A stretch of 64,000 nucleotides of DNA. Source: Isoetes taiwanensis (lineage: Eukaryota > Streptophyta > Lycopodiopsida > Isoetales > Isoetaceae). Under the pieces are notes generated by a model, which was not told the origin of the DNA, made no database searches, and was given only the letters and a program-made list of their open reading frames with translations. Position 1 is the first letter of the stretch, and each line of letters begins with the position of its first letter. The position numbers were made by a program, and so were the translations under genes. The stretch lies in assembly GCA_021234155.1 (NCBI GenBank), contig JAJEKV010000064.1, positions 7,876,001 to 7,940,000 of the forward strand, in the 5' to 3' direction. Of the stretch, positions 45,616 through 59,807 are shown in pieces.

Positions 45616-48600
45616 GTACATGTTCTTGCCAAGACTACAGTCACAGTTATGCAAACAATTACATTAAAAGAACCTTGTTCAAGGCAAGATCACTTATCCC
45701 AATATCCACCCTGGATTTTTAGGCCAGGCCACATCAGGCACTCTACAAACCTTAGCCCATATAATTTACTATATTGAAAAATATCTAAAAATAAAAATCT
45801 TGAGTAAAATAATTCATATCATCATTTCCATATTAGCATATCCAATTTGTACATAACGTTTTTGAATTTGAAAGTATAAGGTGATCAATCTTACAACTAT
45901 AAACTTAAATCTTAACTTAAATCTTACAACTCTGAAGTTTTTAATTTGAAAGTATGAAGTGTAAAGTAGACTTTGAATCTTGATGTAGCATATTCCATCC
46001 TCTTCCACGTTAACGCCAACTCTAACAGCAAAATGGAGACAATTAGAGGAGAGAACCCGTACCTGCAGCCAATCAATACACAATTAGCATGATAATGGTA
46101 AATGTGCAAGGGCCAAAAGGTACATTGGGTCTCTCAGTTTATCACTGATCACCAATTGTATCCTTTTGCCCTGAGGTGACATTTAACAAGAAAAGGAATC
46201 TGGAATACGATATTTTAAATTTCCCAGTTGGTCTCAAGCATTATGATCTCAAGCATTATGGTCTCAAGCATTACCATTAGACGAGAACTAATTTCTTAGT
46301 CCCAAATCTAGCTGGCATCCTTGATAACCATAGTCAATTTCATAGCATATCTTAACATTGTAGAATCTGCGTAACATATTTAAAGTTGAATCTTTTTTCA
46401 TATATCATTCTATTACCATGTCTTTCATGCTATAGAAATTCAGATTTTAAACTCATTTCCTTATTGCTTCACATAAGATTTTAAATTCATTTCCTCATTG
46501 CTTCGCAACACAAAGTTATAACAGCATAGAGCTTTCACTATAAGCATCAAATTGGAATAAACATATAAGCATAATTTATGCTAGAACTCCAAGCATTTGC
46601 CAGGCTATTTTATAACCATATAGAATATTTATTTATCCATCATTCATTGAGCCATATTCATGAAAACATAGATCATAATGTGTTGATGTAGCAACAAATA
46701 TTATCAAGTAATCTATCTGACCTTATTTTCGTACTCCTTAAATCAAAGATTTTGCATTTGCACCATACTTTCGATGTAGCTTTAGTTTTTCTGCATCATC
46801 TTATCTTGATCTTCACTATCATGGCTGCTATTCTGTACGCTTCTATTACAGGTACAAAGTGTAGAATTGCATCACATCCAATAGAGCAGAATCCAAAATT
46901 TTAAGCTCAAACCTGAGAATTGTTTATATTCATATAAACTTTGGGCATACTGGATCGAATCTTTGAATGTAAGAACTCCATGTTCATAAGCAGCTACTTA
47001 TTGATATTTGAATTTGCATTTTCATGTCCTGATAGCACTGGATAGCAGCAGATATCTACATCACTATATTGCCCAAGCATAATATTATCTTTGGATGCAG
47101 AGATAAAAGCCAAAGCCTAGAACCGCTAATAAACTCTCTCATATGGCCTCTACACATTGCCATAACAACTTAGATCTGTATAGCAGAGCTTGCTAAGCTA
47201 GCTCCATCATCTGTATGAAAAGATGTAACTATTATTTTTAGGTATGCCCATGGAAGGGCAGAGCCATGTCCATCAAGTATGACCATCCATACAACCTAGA
47301 TATTCAAGAATCACCATGCAAGACAGATTCAAGTGCATTACATACCTTTGGGATACACATCTGTTGGCATTAAGCCTTGCATCACAGCCACAAACAAAAC
47401 ACCCAAGGCCTAGATCAAGCAAGGAACTGCTTTACGGTATGCTTTTAGAGCACAGAAGCATCCTTCATAGAATCGAAATCCTATATAGGTGTATAAGCTC
47501 CAGGCCAACCACGAATCTATGCTATCATATCTCAGATATTCACCGGCCTTCACCATTTTGTAGAGCCGATCCATAATCTTGCTGCACCAAACACGTATTC
47601 TGTGGATGAAAATGCAAGACTATGCAAGAAACAACTGTGCAATATCATTTTCTTGCTGTTGGCATGGAGCCGACATCTCCAACAAGAGGCCATTTGGGCG
47701 CCAGATGCCGCCATAGCAGATAGAAGAGCCACAAATAATATTTTGCCTAAGCATTTTTTTGCACCAACGTATGCCCTAAAGTTATTACCATTTAATTTTA
47801 ATGCACAAATTTTTTTCTTTGCAACTTTGTTGCTTCCATATATGTGCAACTTTTGGCCACTTTGCACACTTAGATCACCTTAGAGTAATATATGAAGCAA
47901 ATGAGCGCTTCCACAAAGCCCATAAGCTAGGAAAAAGTAGCATGCAATTGCATGTTGACCCACATGCCACGCATGCATTTAAATCAAATGCATGCATGCA
48001 TAGATTAAAAATAAATCCCATAAACTTTATCTTTAGTTTTATCCAACGAAAACTAGCTTATTCACCATGTTGAGCCATAATATGTCACAATGCTTTTACT
48101 TGTCTTGGCTTTTTCTTTGCCAATTTCTATCCAATGGAATTCTCTTGTAAATTGTAAATGATCACCATTAAGTGTATGCAAGTCTTCAATTCAATAGACT
48201 TGAAATAAGATCTAGCTACTTGCAATGTTATCTCCTTGTCCTTGCTTTAACATGTGTTCAAGTATAACCATTAATATTGGTACCAATTTTAAGGAACTTA
48301 AAAGACTTTGTCTTTTTCTCGCTTGGTGCACATCACCCCTTACACATTTATTGGTATAAACCATCTTCTACCATATTTGACCATTAAAAATCAAATATCT
48401 TTCCCATGTCTAAAATTTCCATTATGAGCATAAGTAGACAATTATTCTTCTTCTTCTTCAATTCAAGTCTTCAATTCAACAAACTTGAAATAACATCTAA
48501 CTATTCGCAATGTTTATCTCCATGCTTCCAACAAATAAATCCTAAAAAACTTTTTTGCAAATGATCATGTAAGTTTGCTTTGCCCCACATGGTATTATAG

Positions 48601-48689
48601 GCCAATCAAAATGCCTTACAACAAAATAAGTCAAGTCATCATATTTCTCAAAGTTATAAACCAAATAAAAGAAGATTCAAAGAGAATAT
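45616..48689. other. 3-kb AT-rich block within CACTA-2, no recognised gene
   Basis: It separates the SET-domain gene from the TNP2 exons. It contains a triple 16-bp repeat (TCTCAAGCATTATGR near 46235-46275) and several short unconvincing frames. Pyrimidine microsatellites bound both sides (45528-45615 and 48690-48728). It may be a further insertion or a long intron or spacer. Confidence 0.4.
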
Positions 48690-48740
48690 TCTTCTTCTTC
48701 TTCTTCTTCTTCTTCTTCTTCTTCTTCGAATTCTTCGAAT
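48690..48740 (+). repeat. (TTC)n microsatellite
   Basis: A run of at least 12 TTC units, followed by GAATTCTTCGAATTC, a short palindrome. Confidence 0.9.
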
Positions 48741-48916
48741 TCTTCTTCTCTTGGAATGAGATTGCACATATTGAAGATAAATGTGTATTATATCTTCAAT
48801 ATATGCTTTGATTATGACATAAAATTTTATATTTCGAAAGTTATTAGATGCTTAAAATTTAACAAACACGGTCTCAATGCATGTATCAATCACGTATATA
48901 TTTCGTTTAATCTGAC

Positions 48917-50475
48917 GTGCAAGGTAGGCAAGTGGATATGAGACCACATCCAAGCGTACTGAATTGGCGACATCAAAAGTCATTGCGGATAGCAGAATTA
49001 GAATACATTGAGCAGTATGGTACAAACATGGGCACAACGCATAATGAAGAGTACAATGATGAAGATGAACAGGAATACGATGATGAAGATGACGACAATG
49101 CCCCTGTGGACGACTTCATGGAAGTTGAGGAACCCATAGCCGACATGTTAGATGCATTTGGCCCAATCTTCGACAATGACCTAGATGACGATATAAATAC
49201 TCCTAACGATGGTCATGAAGATCACGTTTTATTGGAGGAGGCGCATAAAGCATTATATCCAGGTGCAAGCATATCTAGATTGGCGACATCTTTATTGATA
49301 TTAAACCTTCAAGCCAAATTCAAATGGAGCAATACCGATTATTACGGCTTTGTTAGAGTAAGTACAATTGCAATCACTTGACTTATTGAATTTGTAGTTG
49401 AATGTATACGTAAAGGTCTGTTTTATGCAGGTTATTGCAAGAGAAAATACTCCCACAAGGGAACACTATGCCCAAAAGTCGCAATGAAATAAAAAATATA
49501 TTGGCAGCTACTGGTTTAGGCTACCATAAGATTCACGCTTGTCCAAATGATTGCATGGTATATTATCCGAATGACATCTACAAGAACACAGAAACATGCC
49601 CTAAATGTGGTGCCTCTAGGTATAGCGCAGATGCCAAGGGAAAGACCGTCCCGATGAAGGTGGTTCGCTACTTTCCATTGATCCCTCGCATAAGGCTATT
49701 GTTTCGATGTGAATCTCTAGCTTCGCTCATGGGTTGGTGTGCCGCTAATGCGCCGAAAGTGACAATGTACTCGCCGTAGTTAGTGATCGCAAGCAATGGA
49801 AGCATATTGATGAAACATGGCCGGAATTTGGAAGAGAGCCACGAAATCTCAGATTAGGGTTGGCAACGGATGGTGTTAATCCTTATGGACGTCAATCGGC
49901 CGCGTGGTCAACTTGGCCAGTAATGTTGATCAACTATAATTTACCACCGTGGTTACTCATGAAGACTAGCCATTTAATGGTAGTACTATTAGTTCCAGGA
50001 CCGAAGAAGGGAAAAGTCTAGATCCGTGATCTCAAAATAGTTATTGATGAGCTTTTGACATTGTGGAGTGAAGGTATTGAAGTTTACGATGTCTCAAGAG
50101 AACTTCGCGGCCGAACGAAGATTTACCTTGAGAGCAATCTTAATGTGGACAACGAAATGATTGGCCTGGTTTGTATGAACTCTCTGGACTCCAAGTGTCT
50201 GGATATGCGGCATGTCACTTGTGTGGGTTTGAACAGTTGAACTCTCGCCGGTCAACGGCATTGCACAAAAATGTCTATGCAAACTTCAAGAGATATCTGC
50301 CAATGGAAAATCGACTTCGATACGTAGGTCCAAGAGAAAAACATTGCACTGAAGAGCCTCCCAAAAGGTTGACAATGAGAGATTGGGGTAACATGTGGGA
50401 TGCCGCTGAAGGAAATAAGGTTAAGGGAATGAAGTGGAAAGCATCCTTCTTCCTTCTACCCTATTGGACAGAATT
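48917..50475 (+). pseudogene. TNP2 transposase of CACTA-2, truncated by CACTA-1b
   Basis: The first recognised exon ends at about 49357 and carries an Asp/Glu-rich stretch, EEAHKALYPGASISRLATSLLILNLQAKFKWSN. Acceptor at 49430, then ILPQGNTMPKSRNEIKNILAATGLGYHKIHACPNDCMVYY, CPKCGASRYSA, VVRYFPLIPRIRLLF, and in shifted frames WPEFGREPRNLRLGLATDGVNP and INYNLPPWLLMK. The final segment, ending KASFFLLPYWTEF, is the start of the LPYW..L..RH.LD.MH region. CACTA-1b is inserted right there (target ATT at 50473-50475). The family differs clearly from the TNP2 of CACTA-1. One or two frame changes (near 49780 and 50020) also exist. Not functional in this state. Confidence 0.85.
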
Positions 50476-51312
50476 CACTACAAGAGAAATGTACCAATAA
50501 CGTCTAGTATAACGTCAAAAATCTTGACACAAATCAATCTCCTTAGACTCCAACAGTTGTCACATTTTTGACGCTATAGCTGACATGATCATTTGCCACA
50601 AAGTTGACGCTCGGGCGTCAAGTGTTATATCAAGATTGGGGCACATTCAGTTGCCACAATTCCTGACACAAAGGCACCTTTATAATGAAATTGCAACATC
50701 ATTGCCAACAAGTTAGTCTCAAGGTAGCATCAAAAGTTCTAAGGACACTATAACAAATATCACATTCAAATATCACCAACTTTTTCAACAATATTATAAC
50801 TCAATTGCCATAAGTGATTGTACATATTGGGGCAAACTTTCATCAAACTTGTAATGAGATAATAACAACCATGTCATATACGTTTCATCAACCATTAATT
50901 AGCTACCATCAAGCTTGTGTCTAATCCAATTTAAATATTGCATTAACTCTTGCGACTAACCTACCCCAAATATTGCATCAACTAGTGCATCATGCTTTTT
51001 GTCAAGCAAATGTCAATCCTAGCAACAAAAAAAATGATCAGGTTTTATGACAAGAAAAGAACCATTCCACAAAGCTATTTATTAATAGTGTCAACCATTA
51101 TAACTCTTTTGAAATTGTATTATAATTTGTGTAATACAAAGATCACATTTCCTTATTGCGATGCGTTTGACAAGATACACGAAGTTGAGACAAAATACAT
51201 CAGAAAGGTAAATATTCTTATTCATAGCAGTAAAATTTCTACAAATGAGATGCTCATATGCAAAAGGTCAAATACTCAAAAAACATGAGTAATACTCTAA
51301 GACAATCTGATC

Positions 51313-54300
51313 TTATTCATTGGCCAAATTATCTCCATCTTGTGGATCACCAGAGGTGCCTTCAGAACCGTCATTTTTCTCTCCACTACATTCTCCCTGT
51401 TAATCACATTCACAAATGTATATCAGTGTTGGTGAAATTAAGTCAATGTTGAAATCTAGCACATTATTATACAAAACTAATCTGCCAACAAATATGACAT
51501 TGGCACATTTAATACTTTAATGAGAAGATGGCCAACAATGTTAAACAGTAATTTTCAGCAAATAGTTTTATGCAATGTGATATTAAGTAGGAAAGAAAAT
51601 ATTAACCATTTCCTTGTCCGAATCGCTGTCAATATAGCATACTTCCTGCAGATTACAAAACTAGAGATAAGAAAGGTAATCAAAATAAAAAGTACCAATA
51701 TGAAATTATGCTGCACAGAGAATACACAGCAGTAAATCTAACTAGTTCAGACTTGCTCCATCTTGCAAAAGGAGATCTAAATACTCCATGATATTTTACA
51801 AACTTCAAAAGCTTCCTACACTGCAGACATTTGGATGTTGGAAATCTGATATGGAAAAGCCAGAAAGGGAAGTTTATAGATTCAATGAAAGGGGCAAAAA
51901 CATTAGTACATTATCAGCCATAATGCTTAAATAACGAAGAACTTATCTCCAGTTATGAATTGCAAATGGAAACCAACCATTGTTGATCATGAAAGCGTAA
52001 TTTTTTAATGAAATAAGTGTGCCTACCTAAAGCATCAAGCATAAAGGATGACACTTACCGCCCCAACTTCCTTGCCCTTTTTCGATTTCACCTTAAAAAT
52101 TATGCCCGGACTTGTTCCTTTAATATAATCCATGGCCTTAAACTATAATTAAGACACAAAAATTAAAAAGATGAAAGGTTTGAATTTCAAAGAAAATAAG
52201 AATTGAAGCAAACATTAAATCAGCAAACATAGACTAACCTTTTTGGCACAAATCCTTTTGCTATCGTTCTCTTTTTAAAGGCAGCATATCCACCTTTCTC
52301 CAAGATTTCTTGAAGCATATCATCTGTGGGCATTGAGCCCCAATCGAACTGCAATTTTCAATTTAGAAAAGAACAAAGACAAATAATCAAAGGCAACTTA
52401 GAAATCAATACCTACAAACTTAGTTTTGATTGACATAAGTCCACCGGAACCAGTTTGTTGTCTTGTTTTCCGTTTGGCAGCATCGTCCTTTTGACGTTGA
52501 TAAATCTTGTCACAAGAATCCACAAACCTTTTCCATGACTCTTCATCGACTTGCATTGGCCTTGTTGCATTGCGCAGGTTATCCCTAGTTAAAGTTTACA
52601 TAGGAAAAAGTAAGTTTATTTCATATAGATAACAAGAAAAGTGTGATGTAATTCCTAACCTCCAATGTCGCCATCTCTTCTTCAAGAACCTAATAATGTC
52701 TCTCGCTCAATCCATCACCAAACTGCTCGCGAATATATTTCAATGTCTTTTGGAGATGGCGTGGCTTTATCTCTTTAAAATGCTTATCTACTTCCCTGCA
52801 ATACAGTTTCAAAGCATCTGCTGCTTTTTCCTCAAACTCGTGGCCAACTTCATCTCTTAATAGCTCTCATTTAAAAAAGCAAACTTGAAATTCAGAAGTA
52901 ATTAGCAATAGTACTTGAAGTATTAACAAAAGTAATTAGAAGTAATTACCCCAATAAATCATAGTACAAACTCACTCTAATTTTGAACTACCTAATAAAT
53001 GAAATGAACTCCAAAACATACCTCTGAATTTGATAATCTCGAAATTGTACATTGTCATTAGAGATCAACTTCAAACTTTTCTTTATCAGGACTGTCTTTA
53101 TCAAGATCTGTGTCAGGGGAAAAGGAATCTTCATTATCGAATCCATTATCTTCTGAAGAAAACGAAGAAGCACTTAGAACAACGTGCTTGTTTAAGACGA
53201 TGGATTTCCTTTTAGCTCCTTCTTTCTATTCTATTCTATTCTATTCTATTCTATTCTTTGGATGTCTCAGCGTCTGGAACATTGCATGAATTGCTTGAAC
53301 GTCGTGGATGCTTCAACCTAGAAAAGAAAGTAGGCATGTTAATGAAAACATCGCACACTAAGTTAAAACATATAAATAACAGTACACAAACCTTGCGGTA
53401 CATAAACTAAGTAGCATCATGATGCAAATAACAGTACACAAATCTTGTCGTACAGAACTCTCTATCTAATACAAGATACTCTCTATATATCATATTTGTG
53501 CAGAAAAGTCAGCTGGTTTCTAAAGAGGTGCTGGATGCAAGTTATATAACAGCAGGGATAATTGAAAACATAAGCACATTAACAGCATATAGAGGAACTG
53601 TATCGCCAACCCTGTTATTGCTGCGAATCTTTTTTGAACCAATGCTGCCCTGCACTCAACATTTCATTTTGTGAGGGCATGTCAAAATGGCAATGGCTGC
53701 ATTAGGCTTTAATATATTCAATAAAGATTTTACAACCATTAAGTGGCCATTGTCAGCAAAAATTCAAGGTACATAGCCTGCCAAGGCAATTGATATTAAA
53801 GAAGACGAAATGCGACATTTCTATGGAGGAGATACTAGATGCTAGAAGCCAGAAGTGCAAAATGGAGTTTTTATAGAGTTACAGCAAATTAAAAGTAAAC
53901 AGAAAGCCCACTAGATGATGCAAAATAGAAAGCCAAAAAGTTCTGGAATTTACATTAAAAAACCCACTTTATATCCTAAACAAAGAGAGTAGTGCTTCCT
54001 TGTAAACCTAATGAAAATTTAATAGGCTTACCTTTCTTTTCCTTTCTTTATCATTTCAAGGCGTTTGTTCTTTCCTCCTAAATCACCATTGTGCTTCTCA
54101 AATGGCCTAGATGAGTTGTTTGAATCATCACTTGCAGAATTTCTTCGAATACGTTTCTCCAACTCGCTCATCAGAGCAGCCAGAACATCTTCAGGCACAT
54201 TAGCAAGGTAATTTTGAAGCCTTCCTCCATTGGACTCATCCACTGAACCGTCCTTGGCCTTGCCAGATCCATCATCAGGAGACACTGAAGAAAAACAAAG

Positions 54301-54378
54301 AGCAATAAATATCACCGACTCAGAAACCCTAAATTAGAAACTTGTTCTTACTACTTCTGAATACTTACTGCTCGGCAT
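51313..54378 (-). CDS. TnpA-like protein gene of CACTA-1b
   Basis: Same exon plan as 12603-15653. The first exon is clear here: ATG at 54378-54376, MPS plus one base, donor GTAAGT at 54368, joining in phase to 54285. A pentanucleotide expansion, six CTATT units plus four bases (about 34 nt) at 53226-53259, lies inside the third exon (TSKEGAKRKS region) and shifts the frame. Other small differences sit at 52345, 52570 and 52700. The frame in this copy is thus broken, while copy 1a has that exon intact. Confidence 0.6.
53226..53259 (+). repeat. (CTATT)6 expansion in TnpA-like exon
   Basis: Six perfect CTATT units, absent at the matching site of copy 1a (about 14530). It is not a multiple of three with the adjoining bases, so it shifts the minus-strand reading frame. 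Confidence 0.9.
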
Positions 54379-55270
54379 TCTGGCGATGGTGAACGAAGCT
54401 AGGAATAGCAAGCCGTGGACTCAGCGCAATCGAGAACGGAGAATCCATCTTTAAGGTGAGTACTCGCGCCATTTTACTGTTAAGAAAATCTTGCATGTTT
54501 CGTCTGTTAAGAAAATCTTGCATGTTTCGTCTGTTTTGTTTTCATCTGTTACTATTATTTCTCTCTCCCTCCCTTTTTTCCCCCCTTACGCTTTGTTCTT
54601 GCCCTTTCTTTATGGATTTCACTCCTTTTTTTTTCAATCATAAAAGCTCATGTTGCCCCTTTTTTTATTCACCTTTTGTTTGGCCCCCTTTTGCAATCGT
54701 AAAAAGCAATCGTAAAAGGCTCATGTTGCCCATTTTTTTTGCATAAAGGGGGGCTATTAAACGTTTTGAAAGTTACTTTGAATTTTTATAGTCTCAAGTT
54801 ACTTTGAAAAGAGATATGGCCGTATAAAGCTTTTGCATGCATTTAAAATTAGCTTTATGCCTCAATATGTTTGACATTTAGGGTAATAAGTTTTTTTTAA
54901 CCAAATAGTACATTGTCTTAATGATTTGCATGGTCCTAAGAATCTACATTGGCATTAAAATGGGGATATTAAGTCAAAATAATTTGGCTAGATTGCATAT
55001 GCTATTTGCGTATTTAATTGCACATTGGATCTAAGTCTAGTTTGACATATTGATTTTAGTAGGTTAAAAACTAGATACTTGATGTACATGAACTTTTTTC
55101 CTTCTTTTGTTTACCTTTCCTTTGGTTTGTTGGAATATATGCATTTTGGGTATTATCTTTTTACTTGGCATGATATTTTTTATTTAAGGTAGAAAAATAG
55201 TTGTCCATTGAAGTTATTGTTTGTTTTCATTTACACCATTGATGAATGTGAATTATTGAACAGGTTCAAC

Positions 55271-58200
55271 ATGTCGAGCTCGGAAAGTAGTGGCAATGCC
55301 AGGGATAGTTGCTTGCCACGTCGCATCTTAACAAAATCATCTTCTTCCTCATCATTTGAAAAGCCAACATCTTCAACATCTTCATCATCTCGCGAACCAA
55401 ATAGGAAACGAGCTAGAAGAGACCCAAACAAAGCGTTTTATCTCCATCGGGGCCGTTGTTGGTGCAACAAGTGTAAAGGCAAGACTACTCGTTCGTATCG
55501 CATTCGTCAAGAACATGAAGTAAGGTTTGGCCTCTGGCAGAGCCAGCCATGTCAACCTGATGAAGGATATGATCCCGAACATGATGAAAATGAAGTAAGT
55601 TTGTTCCTAAAATCATTATTTCTAGCATAAAATAAGAATAAAGTAGACCCCATTTCTTTTCTTTGTTTGATTCTATTCTATTTGGTCCATGTAGTCCCCA
55701 GATGAAGCATCTGGCTCACATGACGCATTCATTGGTGAGGATGTGATTCATGATACCATCAAAAATTTCTTTCCAATAAATGAACAAGCCAATGATAGCG
55801 AAAATAATGATGGTGCACATGCTAGCGATGTAGATGAGAACTTGTATAGGGAAAAGGCAACATATCTCCGGGATGAGGCAAGCACGCCATTATTCCCAAA
55901 TGCTCGTGTTTCTCGCCTTGCCACTTGTATACTTATTCTAAATCTCCAACACAAAGTTGGTTGGAGCAACAACAGTGTCTCTGAACTTTTCAGGTACGTA
56001 AGTGCAACTCATTGGAATGTTAAAGTCTAATGTATTTATGCTTAATAATTCCTTTTTCTGTAGTTTACTTGATAAAATATTGCCAGATGGGCATTGTCTC
56101 CCAAAATCTAGGAGGGAGGCTAGGGAGTTATTGCGTTCATTTGGACTAGAGTATAACATCGTGCATGCATGTGTTAATGATTGTGTTCTATTTCATAAAG
56201 ACTATGCAAATGATCAATCATGCCCAAAGTGTAAGGAAGCACGCTATGAGGAAGGCAGAAAGACAAAAGTGGCAAGAAAGGTATTACGTCATATGCCTAT
56301 AATCCCTCGGCTTCGGCATATTTTTCGATCGCCAACGCTATCAGATTTTATGGACTATCATGTGCGACATCGTAGTACGGATGGAAAGATGAGAATCCCT
56401 GCAGATGGGGCTTTGTGGAAGCAGATAGAGGAAAAGTGGCCCATGTTTGCCTTGGAGCCACGCAACATTAGACTTGGTCTGGGGATTGATGGTCTTTGCC
56501 CTTGGGGATCTAGGTCATCCTCTCATACTGTGTGGCCTGTTGCAGTTATAAATTATAACATCCCACCATGGATGGCTACAAAACCTGGCCATATCATGTT
56601 GACTTTGATTATTCCAGGTATGCATGTGTATATAAAACTTAATTTCTATTGCTTGTATTAAGTGGGAATTGGATATTACAGGGAAATATAAAGTAAAAAA
56701 TATGGACGTCTACTTAGAACCTTTGGTGGATGAACTTGAGGTTTTGTGGAAGGGAGTGCATATGTATGACATTTCTAAAACTCCACATGACTTTACGTTC
56801 CATGGGATGTTATGCTTTACTCTTCATGATTATCCGTGGTTTTCGTAAGCTTTTGGGTATGATGTACTATGTAGTGCAAAATCATAATAAACCATAGGTA
56901 TTATTTGAATTAATCTTTTGTTTTATTGTAGGTCTGCAAACAAGTGGTGCATGTGGATGTCCTTCTTGTGGGACTAGCTTAACATCATATAGGTCAAGAC
57001 ATCTGAAAAAACAGATATATATTGGACATAAAAAGTACTTGACAGAGGGTCATCCTATGCGTGGATCTGATGAGACACCGAAGCCAAAGAGATGGACACC
57101 TAAGGATTGGTTAGATGCTTGGAAGGAGATGAATCCCAATGTGGATCACTTGACTAGTTATGGAGATGCAAATGCAAATCTTCCGCCAGGAATGAAGAGG
57201 TTATCCATATTCTATAGGTTAGAGTATTGGACTGACTTGGAGTTGGTGCATTTACTTGATCCCATGCACATCTTCAAAAATGTCGCGCATTCTCTTTGGC
57301 AGCATATAACAGGAGAACAGGAAACATTGGCTGCTAGGATGGATCTGAAAGAGCAAAAAATCAAAAAGAAATATTGGCCCATCGAGAAGAAAGGTAAAAA
57401 ATCCCTCACATGGAAACAAGGTGCATGGGTTTTAGGGAAAAAACAAGTTGTTGAAGTGAACAAAAGGATATCAAAGGTACGCACACCAACTGGATATGGA
57501 GCCTCTTTGCGTAAAGCATTCACTAAAAAAGGCAGTCTCATTGGATTAAAGTCCCATGATTGGCACAAGTTTCTTCAGGTATACTTTAATTCCTATACCT
57601 TATTTTCTTATGAAAGTTTGATATTTCAACATATGTAGTTATATACTTTGTTTTTTTCCTTTTCAGCATATACTGCCATGCGTTATAGGAGACTTCTTGA
57701 CTCCACAAGTAAGAAGCATTATATATCGATTGGGTAAATTTGCAAGGTGGGTCTCTTCTAAAGAAATCGAAGTGTCTGAGATATTAAATATGGAGGAGGA
57801 AGTGGTTATGCTGCTTTGCGATATTGAAAAAGAACTTCCCACTAGCTTTTTTGATCTACAGGTAACTATTAAGCAAATATTACGTAATCATGTAAATTCT
57901 TAGCAATGAAAATTATTGTTAATGATGTAGTTACACTCACAGGTGCATCTGTTATTGCATATCCCCAATGAGATAAGGTTGGCTGGACCTGCTCCTAGTA
58001 GGTGGATGTTTTTTCTAGAGCGCTATATGAAGGTGCTCAAGGGCTTTGTCCGTCAAATGGCAAAACCAGAGGGATGCATGGCAGAAGGGCATCTTGTACA
58101 GGAAACATTGTTCCACCTAAATGATGTCACTACCTCATGTCATCCTGCTGGCCCTAAATTGTGGGAGAAAGAAGAACCTGAAGAGATCACATCAGAGGTG

Positions 58201-59493
58201 TTACAGGGTAATGGAGTAGAACGAAGTCTGAGTGATGAAATGCTTCTTGCTGTAAGCACATTTGTGATCAATAATACTGCGAGTTTACAACCATGGAGGG
58301 ACTTGTTTGAAAGCGCTAAGGAAGATGCACAGAGAAGGTCAAGACGATCTATTTTGCCAAATGTTATGGATAGCGCATGGTTGTTGGCTCATATGGATGA
58401 AGCCAGAGATCGTGGCCAAGTTATTCGAGATGAGGATTATGAGATTGCCCTTGATTGTAGTAGGAAGGTAAATATTTGATGCTAATTTCATTCCTTTTGT
58501 AGAATATTATTCTTAATTATTGTTATTTTGTTCTAGGCACGATTCTACACTTCAATGTGGGCTTATGGCCAACATTTTCGCATCAACACAGTTGATAAAC
58601 ATAGGGTCACATTTGATTCAGGAATCAGCTCACAATTTGAACAGAAAAGTCAATCTAGCAATAGGGACCGCAACCTTTTGGAAGGTAACCTTGATTACAT
58701 GGGCATCCTAACAGATATCATTGAACTGGATTATCGTAGCTTTCATGTAAATGTCTTGAAGGCACGATGGTTCAAAGTTGTATACAGAGGTCGTGGCAAA
58801 ACAGTTAGGAGTCATCCATCAGGATTTCCAGAAGTAGATTCCTCAAAGGTATTGGCTGAGATGAACGAACCTTTTGTTTTTCCAAGTCAGGTTGAGCAAA
58901 TGTTTATCCATGAGAACCCTAATGACACAAAGTGGTGGATTGTTGTACATTGTCAACCAAGGGCTCGACGTGTGATTGATCTTTCTATAATTGAAAATAA
59001 TATGGAAGAGATCTCCAGTGATGATGATGCTAATGATGGTGGAGGTGTTGCGGATACTGCAGATGATGTTGAATCGCCAAGTCTAGATGATGTAGAAGAT
59101 GCTTTTAGTTTAGAAGAAAGAGAAATTTCAGAAAGCTCTTTGAACATAGAGGATGTTGGTACTTATTCAATAGAAGGTCATCTTGAAGGCGGATTTATTC
59201 CTGTTGAGGATGATGCTAATGAACATGTTCTTCTAGCACCATCAATGACACTTCCAATGAGAGATGAGGTTGATATGGAAGCAAATTGTGCGCTTCGATC
59301 TCCATTTAGTTCGCCAATTCATCTTTGCACTCATGATGAGGATTATATTGAAGATGAAGAAGTCGCAGAACATGCACATGGTCATTCAGAAGCAGTTAGG
59401 GGTTTGGCTCTTCATTTATATCTAGACGATGATGAGATAGATGATATTGAGCATGATCTAAAGGAACAAATTGATGTGTTCACATACGATTAA
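55271..59493 (+). CDS. TNP2 transposase of CACTA-1b (near-intact)
   Basis: Exons: 55271-55594, 55695-55993, 56064-56617, 56682-about 56844, about 56932-57578, 57667-57861, 57943-58467, 58537-59493, nearly all with GT/AG borders; a leader exon ends at 55455-like position 54455. Domain order as in copy 1a: finger WCNKCKGK, HACVNDCVLF, CPKCKEARY, IIPRLRHIF, WPVAVINYNIPPWM, CGCPSCG, FYRLEYWTDLELVHLLDPMHIFKNVAHSLW, DUF4218-like, DUF4216-like (GILTDIIELDYRSFHVNVLKARWFKVVY) and an acidic tail of about 150 residues. The only doubtful junction is exon 4/5 (56844/56932), where the phase does not close cleanly. This is the best candidate for an active transposase in the window. Confidence 0.9.
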
Positions 59494-59807
59494 TTAACAT
59501 GTTTCTATTACTATTACTGCTATGATAAATATTAAAAGCACTGTTTCATTATTTATGGACTTTCCGAAAGTCCATACGTCTCCGAAATTGAGTCAAATTT
59601 CTAAAATATGATGGTTTTTTAAATAGAAGGACGGAATTTTTCGGGAAACATGCTGGTAGGTGATATGGCAGAAGCTTTTTCTATTAAGCCAAGGACAAGC
59701 CCGCCCAACTCGCGGTCAAGGAAAAGCGCGTCCTGTGTGTGAGGTGTTGCTAGTGAGGCTTTGTTTTGCAAATCTGTGCAGCATAGATTCATAACGAAGC
59801 AGTGAGA

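Noticed and set aside
45246-45725. Poly-Arg and poly-Ser/Pro frames
   Set aside because: Translations of the (TTCTCC)n microsatellite.
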